This document shows, one piece after another, positions 57,241 through 64,000 of a stretch of DNA of 64,000 nucleotides. The stretch spans positions 94,286,226 through 94,350,225 of the forward strand of contig NC_086178.1 in NCBI RefSeq assembly GCF_023053635.1, read 5' to 3'. How positions within the stretch are numbered: position 1 is the stretch's first letter; each line of letters opens with the position of its first letter. Under the pieces are notes generated by a model, which had not been told where the DNA came from, did no database searches, and saw nothing but the letters and a program-made list of their open reading frames with translations. The translations under genes and the position numbers were made by a program. This DNA is from Elgaria multicarinata webbii. Its lineage: Eukaryota > Chordata > Lepidosauria > Squamata > Anguidae.

Positions 57241-58024
57241 ATGAAGTCCCGGGGAAAAAAAACACAAAACCCTCCATCTGTTAAATTCCAGCTTGTCAGG
57301 CAATTGTTAAAGGGTTGGAAGCAATTCCCGCGGGGTGTGTTTGTGCCAGACAGAGTGTTAATCATCAACAATTTATGTGGAAGCATTCACAAGGTATTCA
57401 TGGCAAAACACCAGGTGGAGCGATATAAAGGAGGATTGTGGGGCTGGGGGCTGGTAACAGAAGAAGAATTTGAGCTGGTTCATGTATGCTTTTCCACATA
57501 TGACAAACTGCACTTGCAGGAGCTCTGTTCTCCATTGAATTTTGGTACCCTACTTAAACCCGTTACAAGCCTACAGGATAGTTGATTGTTGTAGCCATTC
57601 TCTGCAGAGAAGCCACCGTTGCACTGTGTAACCATCATGTAACTCACTAAGGACTGAAGTAATAGTTCTACGACCTGACACTGATTATACTTCAGCTGCT
57701 GTATTATGACCAGTTTTAAGAGCCACACGTTATGCATGTCGCAAATGATTTGGCAATGATTTAGTTGGCAACTGAAATGAAAACAAGGCTTAAGAGCATA
57801 GCATATATGAGGAAAGGGTGAAGGAATTATAATTTTTACCTGAGAATAAGGGAGATTAAGGAGCAGCTGGAGAGCAATTTTCAAATATCTACAGCTGCTG
57901 TAAAGAAGATGGAAAACAGTTTTCCATAAATGCCATTGGATGAGTTCAAGTTGCAGAAAACAGAGCATATAGAAAATGAAGTCTAGAGCAAAGTATAATA
58001 ACTTCTGACATTGATGGTGCTCAA

Positions 58025-58310
58025 AGGGAGTGTGTGCTTGTACAGCTGAAAGTCCCAGCGTCCTTCTGGGCAGCTGCTGCTCCTCCCTCAGCCCTCCTGG
58101 CCCTATCCCATCATGCACTGAAAGTTCTGCAGGCTGTACAGGAGCGACCGGGGTGCTTTCGGCCGGTCCTGCTGGAGAACTCTATGACCTGCTGGAATAG
58201 TGCACTCGATGGGGGAGAGAGTCGGCCACACAACATTTTAATCAACGGGTCTCCAGATAAGCAACGGAGCAGCCCGTTGTTTAATTGGACAAAATAATGT
58301 ACTGTGCATT
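58025..58310. mobile_element. Relative of the 21553 palindromic element
   Basis: The stretch CCATCATGCACTGAAAGTTC and GCAGGCTGTACAGGAGC parallels 21755-21800. It contains inverted GACCGGGGTG/GGCCGGTCC and CAACGGG/CCCGTTG pairs. Borders uncertain. Confidence 0.45.
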
Positions 58311-58869
58311 CTGTGTCTGTTGCGTCCCCCCCATGACACAATGATCAACACAATGGACAGTTGCCTCCCCCGTCACAACCTGCTTATTCACCTGCCTTTA
58401 GCTCTGGCCCAGACAATGGTGGCGGTGAGAAGGAGGAACAGTAGATGCCACTGCCTACTTGCTTGCCTGTCAAGCAATGACGAAAAAAAGGAGGAGGAGC
58501 AAGAGCATTTGGTAGCAATGGTGGTGAGAAGATGGACTGATGGAGGGAGGAGGCCCATTGAGGGTCCCTTGCCCAAAGGCCCTGAAAAATGTGTTTAGAA
58601 ATCTCTAAGTCAATGTATTACATTTAGGGAAACTGTGACAACATCAGGCATAGTTTTTAAGGAGCAGGAAATGACTACCTTTGGGACCAAGGCTCAACTG
58701 ACCATAACATTATGCTGACCATGTTAGCATTAACTCGATTCAGTCTGCAATTGCTTTAAATTGGCCTAGCTTCATTAAGCTTGACAGAACTATAATTTTC
58801 TATGCTGACTGTTTACAACAGCTGTTATGGGAGATCCTGCCATATTTCCATTTCAATAAAAACTGTAGA

Positions 58870-58870
58870 A

Positions 58871-58914
<44 letters not shown>
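58870..58914. repeat. (AAT)n microsatellite
   Basis: About 14 AAT units. Confidence 0.95.
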
Positions 58915-58916
<2 letters not shown>

Positions 58917-60974
58917 GTTAACAAATAACAAGTTCCTTGAATTCTAAACCTCTTCCCACATATCAGAGAGAATTAAACCAAAAGATAGGCACTGTTTTTG
59001 TGGCCACGATAAAACATGATTTGTGCTTCTGTAATGTCTCTGTAGCAGGTGAGACGAACAAAGATTGTCCCTAGAGTTATGTTGACATCAATTGATGGTG
59101 ATGCTGTGTGAAAAATATATAAAACCAAGAGCTAAGTATGATGATAAAATACATCCCAGCAAGGATGCCTTTGCATTGCATTGCAAAGAGGACTCAGTGG
59201 TTTCATGTGCAATTCCTGATAGTTTGTTGTAAAGGTCTTGAGATCCCTTTCTCTGATAGTCCCAGCACCTGCTCTGAGGAACCTCTTATACTAACCGGAA
59301 TGAAATGAGACAAATACGGTGCACACGCCAAGCAGTTCCTGCTTGCAGAGGGGTAATGAAAAGATTCTGTGGCCATTTCTTCAGTGAAATTGGCATGAGA
59401 TTGAGTTGCTTACCACCATGCTTGTGTTTACAAGAAGGTGGAAAACAAAATCAATTTTATAAGCCAGATACTGCATCCCGTGGGAGGCCACATGACACAG
59501 AAGAAGAGAAAGCAACAACAATATTGCAATCCCAAAGCTGTGGGTGAGGACCTTATGAATCCCGTTCCTGTCCTCTTTGAGATTCTGAGTCATTGCTTTG
59601 AGGCTGAGGTTGGCATAGGACCAAATTGTAGGAGTTGCAGACCGGGAAAACCCCATCATCTGGGAACAAAGACAGTTTTCTCCTGGGACAGGACGGCATC
59701 TTTCATCCTGGTATGTTTCATCTGGTTGCTCCATGTCGCCTCGAAGGAAATGTCCTCGTATCATTACAAGAGTTTTCTGTTGGTCTGTATAGCTTTAAGG
59801 ATTACCCATCCCCCTGTCCAGCTAGCTACTGAGTCCTGTCACTTAGCCTGAAATACACTAGAGTGCTTGTCAGGCTTTTTGTATGCAGATGTATGATAAG
59901 CCAAGTAGCGAGTTATAATAACGGCACTGAACTTCCAAACTCTGGAAGAATCCTTGCTTAGGCATTGACTCAAGGCTTGCATGTCGACTGCTTGTATTCT
60001 GAAATAGGTGAGTGACACTGTTATTAGCACCTTTTAAAACAAATTACCATTCACTGAGTTCTGTGACTGAAACAGATGAGCAGTTTGGTTTTTTTTTTTT
60101 TAAATCCAGGGGGCAACATATAGTCCATTTATACTTGAGGAACTGGCACTCTTACAGTTTGAGCAAAGGACACCTGTTCAAGTTACAAAAGTCTTTAATT
60201 TCTGAAAATGCCAACTTTTGATAATTCATTTGTTATACGGAAAATCCCCAAGTGGCTTAACATGTTGTTTTGTACTAAAATATTGTATGTGTGAAAGCAG
60301 TTCCAGCTAGTTCTGTAAAGGGAAAGTGTTAGCAATGACAGCACCTAATAGCAATTTACCTGCCTTGAATGGATACAAAATATGATCTTGCATATAGGAT
60401 TGTGTAGTTCCTGTGCTACCTGTGTACCAAGGAAATTCAAATTCTGCAATCAACATAAAGAGTAAAAATAAAATAAACCTGCACGTATCCTCATTTTGTA
60501 CAATATATTCTGTTCTTGAGATCTAGTGTTCCAAAGAATTTAGACTTTGCAAGAACTAGTGGGATGATATTGAAAACATAGTGACCGTATTGAGTTAAAG
60601 CTAATCCTATGCATACTTTCTTGAGCATATATCCCATTGAATTCAATAAATATGCATAGGACTGGGCCACATGACTGCTAGCAAAATATTCACTTATATA
60701 CAGTTGTATTTTGCAGGACATTTGAAGGTGTGAAAGGGTAACCACCACTTACAATTACAAAAGTTACAGGAATGGGTCTCTCTAACGTAAAGGAGAATGT
60801 CTGTGGAAACGTTGTAAAGCAGATTAAAACCAATAGGATCTTTTCACTAATTGTATAGTGCTTTTTCGAAGTCTATATTAAATCTGGGTTAGAAACACAA
60901 CTCATGTAACATGTCTTTAGTTTGTTGTTGTGAGACAGGGTATGAAGCACTGAAGTATTACAGGTTTAGATTGA

Positions 60975-61192
60975 AATATTTATATCACACCTTTCCTCCA
61001 GAAAGCTCAAGGTGGCATATAGGATCCTCCCCTCCATTTTATCCTCACAACATCCCTGTGAGGTAGGTTAGACTGAGAGTCATTCACTGGCCCAAAGTCA
61101 CCTAGTGAGCTTCATGGCTGAGTGCAGACTAGAACCTGGGTCTACCAAATCCCAGTCCAGTATACTAACAACCACACCACACTTGCACTTGT
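60975..61192 (-). repeat. MIR-like tRNA-derived SINE
   Basis: The reverse complement has a tRNA-like head (GTGGTGTGGTTGTTAGTATA, B box GGTTCTAGTC) and body (CACTAGGTGACTTTGGGCC, CCTCACAGGGATGTTGTGAG). Nearly complete; the partner at 25226 has only the body. Confidence 0.75.
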
Positions 61193-62192
61193 CTACCTCC
61201 TTACTTTCTCTGTGTAGATGAGACAGAAGTCCCTTTCATACATTAATCATACAAACTGGGCTCCACACATTTATTGTGTGTTGAATTATTATTGTGAAAG
61301 ATACCTGTATTTTAGTGTGCTTTCACTATTTGGTTGAAATAACAGACTAACTGATGTTTTGACTTAACCATGCAGCAAAGTCCAGAGTAAAGCATGTTTA
61401 TTTAGAAGTAAGTCCCATTGAGTTCAATGGCGTTTACTTCCTAGTAAGTGTTGCACCCTTATTATATTAAAACCTTTTGTGACAACCTGACATAAAGTCT
61501 TTTTAGGACCAGACTACCAAAATGATTGTGTTTTGTGTGATGGCCCAGTTATTGATTTATTGGCTCCAATTTGAAGAGCAGCCAATTGCATACCATGAAG
61601 GCTGTGTGAGAAATAACATTTTGCAAGAGTGCATGTGAAATAAGTTGTTGAGTGAGAGAATGAACTAATCCATACATTTTAATAACCCATTGATGTTACC
61701 TGCCTCTACAAACTATAATAGTTGAATATTTGTCTCATGGTCCATGTTCTGCAGTCTCTGACAATAGATGTTCTAACAGTTCAGCATATGAGCAAAAATA
61801 TCACATTATTTCCCACAGTTGAAGCCTGGGGGGGGGGGGGGCATTTTTCATTAACTGAAAAGCACTGAACAATAAACTAGCATCTTCTGCCACTAGTGAT
61901 ATTACACTGTCATATTTACAAGGGGAAATGTAAATAACTGTGTTACAAGGAGGGACTAATAATTGCCAGAAACATAATATAAAATTGTATTGTATAGAAA
62001 GTCAAAGGCCATATATACAAAAGACTGGTGACTATGAGGATTTTCAGATGGGGAGGTGGGGCAGAATCATGTTTCCTTACTGTCACTCTGCTTTTTGCTT
62101 ATCTTCCACAATAAGAATGAGCAGAATCACGCAGGGAAGAAAGCAGAGACCTTGTGGCCCATTCAGTTTATTGGGACAGTACCCTCTAGTGG

Positions 62193-62270
62193 CCGACAGA
62201 AAGCTCTGGCGTGGGCTGGTCCATGAAGTCACGAAGAGTCGGAAGCGACTGAACGAATAAACAACAACAG
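62193..62270 (+). mobile_element. BovB/Sauria-type SINE tail, 5'-truncated, with 11-bp TSD
   Basis: 78 bp containing TGGTCCATGAAGTCACGAAG and GTCGGAAGCGACTGAACGAA and ending AACAACAACAG, the tail shared by BovB LINEs and Sauria SINEs. It is flanked by the exact 11-bp repeat CCCTCTAGTGG (62182-62192 and 62271-62281), so this is a genuine retrotransposition event. Confidence 0.8.
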
Positions 62271-63407
62271 CCCTCTAGTGGGTGTTTTATAGCACAACTT
62301 CTCCAGCACACAGCAGGAAATAAAGACAAATATCGTTACAGCTCAGAAGAGCCAGCTTTTCGGAGTCTTATTTTGTAATGAAAAACAAACAAACAGCAGA
62401 AGGAGCAGGAGATGTGCAGGAGGATCACTGCATCATCAAAATGACCTGTGAACATCCTTGAGTTGCCAGTCACGAGAGTTCTATAAAACGCTCATCTAAA
62501 GAAGCTCTATGGTTTCGTTGAGAAATGCTAAACCGTATTTTTTTCAAAGATCTTTCAGGTGTTCAGAGTGCCCATAATTTCAGTTACAAAACTATGGGTT
62601 AAATATGTTCATGTGTTGTGGTGCTATTTGTGACATGCAGCAATTTTTGTGTGTGTGCACAAGATGATTCCCTAACCTCATTATTATGATCTTGTCTCAT
62701 TCGGTAAGCAGGTTGGAAATAACAGCTAGTTGCAAGTGTGGCATTGCTGCAATTAAGCAGTAAATATGCAGCACTGCAACATTGCAATGAAGATTAAAAA
62801 CACTTTATTAGGTGAGGTGTGGAGTCGCAGTTATAATTCCACTTTTGTGCAAAAGCAACATTTCAGTAATACTAAAAAGGTCTAAGGTTTCTCCAGATAG
62901 ATGGCTCCCTAGCGCTACCAGTCAAAACGAGTTGTGCAGCTATTTTGACACTTCCTCCTTAACAGATTTCTTGTATTAAGAATAACAAGGAAAATGCAGT
63001 GGGAAAAATGGGATAGTTACAAATAGAAGATGGCATGGTCTGGAAAACCCACCTCCTAAATTCCATAAATGTGACAGGGTGACTACAGGGGTCTTGGTCT
63101 CAAGCAGCCTTGGCTGGAATAACTATAAATCTTTTTAGAGTGCCTACAAATCAATCAATTCCTTTCACTAGTCCAGAGCTAATAAGTAGTTCTTATGTTG
63201 TCTCAAGAATAGATTTTTGAAACTTGAAAGCTTCGGTCTCCTTTGTCCAAATGAAGCTGGTCCAGTTGTCCTCTCATGCTGGGACTAATACACCTGATCT
63301 GATGAGCTGCTATTTAATTGCAGTGATTCATAGGAGCCTGCTATCCGTATATCTGGGTAGAAGTGAAGTTGTATGTATTCAGAAGCTTAGCGTTGTCTTT
63401 TTCTTGC

Positions 63408-63905
63408 CCTCACCAATATGGCAGCCAGGTTGGTCACCAGTACATCTAGGGGTGAGCATATTACCCCAACATTAAAATCACTTCACTGGCTGCCAATTAG
63501 TTTCCGGGCAAAGTACAAAGTGTTGGTCATTACCTTTAAAGCCCTAAATGGTTTGGGTCCAGGTTACCTGCGGGATCGCCTTCTCCCATAAGTTCACCCC
63601 ACACACTCAGGTCCTCTGGCGAGAACTTACTTCAGTCAGCCAAGATTAGGCTGACATCAGTTTCCCAGAGGATCTTTTCTTCTGTTGCCCCTGGATTATG
63701 GAACACTCTGCCACAGGAAATTCGTAATATTAACTCTCTCTGTGATTTTAAGGCAGCTTTGAAGACTAGCCTTTTCCGGCAGGCTTACCCAGATCAATGT
63801 AAAATCAAGAATTTTTAAGATGTGATTCCTTTACTAATGTTGTTCCCCACCTTGATCCAAAGGGAGAGGCGGGTAAGAAATAATTTATTTATTTATTTAT
63901 TTATT
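63408..63905 (+). mobile_element. L2-clade LINE 3' end
   Basis: Encodes ITPTLKSLHWLPISFRAKY and FKALNGLGPGYLRDRL near 63460-63580, then the 3' UTR with GGGAGAGGCGGGTAAGAAAT and a TTTA tail. Same subfamily as the 54742 copy. Confidence 0.88.
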
Positions 63906-64000
63906 TTATTATCTCCTTGCTGCGTTGTCCTCTCCATCCATCTTTTGAGAAATCCTTGGAGAAAGCCTACATCTTTAGCCTTGTAAAATTGTAAAAATTC

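Larger units (their letters stand above)
41471..64000. other. Gene-poor repeat-rich region to the right end
   Basis: No further gene recognised. Beside the listed repeats, stretches such as 42430-43050, 43330-44100, 47290-48480, 49150-50650, 52380-53690, 58920-60960 and 61200-62180 show nothing I can name. Frames of 212 codons (57480-58118, minus) and 137 codons (59438-59851, plus) have no recognisable domain. The first coding exon of CTNNA3, expected on the plus strand from human synteny, is not seen. Confidence 0.6.

Noticed and set aside
57480-58118. 212-codon minus-strand frame
   Set aside because: Long for chance, but no domain or family is recognisable; composition is rich in Leu, Cys and His, and it overlaps part of a repetitive element (58025-58118).
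59438-59851. 137-codon plus-strand frame and its 127-codon antisense partner
   Set aside because: No recognisable domain on either strand and no supporting signals.
18274-64000. First exon of CTNNA3, expected downstream of DNAJC12 from human synteny
   Set aside because: No stretch resembling the N-terminus of alpha-T-catenin was found; it probably lies beyond the window.

Overview
The window is vertebrate nuclear DNA, most likely from a squamate reptile. Evidence for this: a split-exon gene with GT/AG introns, fragments of CR1 and L2-clade LINEs, tRNA-derived SINEs with a Lys/Ala-type B box, a short BovB/Sauria-type SINE tail with target-site duplications, and many short palindromic DNA-transposon remnants. 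It is not bacterial or viral, so there are no operons or ribosome binding sites. The species cannot be fixed from sequence alone.

Three real genes are supported. (1) DNAJC12, plus strand, five coding exons between 4531 and 15883, encodes a 196-residue J-domain co-chaperone with an intact HPD motif and the conserved C-terminal tail. (2) A tRNA-Ser(UGA) gene lies on the minus strand at 28117-28198. In human the same tRNA lies, from memory, between DNAJC12 and CTNNA3 in the same relative orientation, so this looks like conserved synteny. (3) An uninterrupted 1138-codon reading frame for a plasma-membrane Ca2+ ATPase (PMCA/ATP2B family, nearest to ATP2B4 by eye) lies on the minus strand at 38012-41428. 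Normal ATP2B genes have about 20 coding exons, so this is best read as an old retrogene whose frame and catalytic residues have been kept. It ends just after the calmodulin-binding helix and lacks the usual long regulatory tail.

Layout. 1-725: a CR1 LINE fragment running off the left edge. 726-4260: upstream flank with SINE pieces. 4261-18273: DNAJC12 with promoter, introns and possible long 3' region. 18274-28100: intergenic repeats. 28090-28450: tRNA and a TATA-plus-X-box promoter-like segment. 28450-37340: repeats, including an L2 reverse-transcriptase piece and two copies of a 580-620 bp unnamed element. 37347-41470: the PMCA retrogene with candidate TATA and poly(A) signals. 41471-64000: repeat-rich sequence with nested transposons.

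The genes do not form a pathway. The most interesting points are the retained PMCA retrogene and several non-autonomous transposon families whose termini and target-site duplications can be read directly (8 bp for one hAT-like family, 3 bp for an unassigned family). All family names for repeats rest on recognition by eye, not on a database search.
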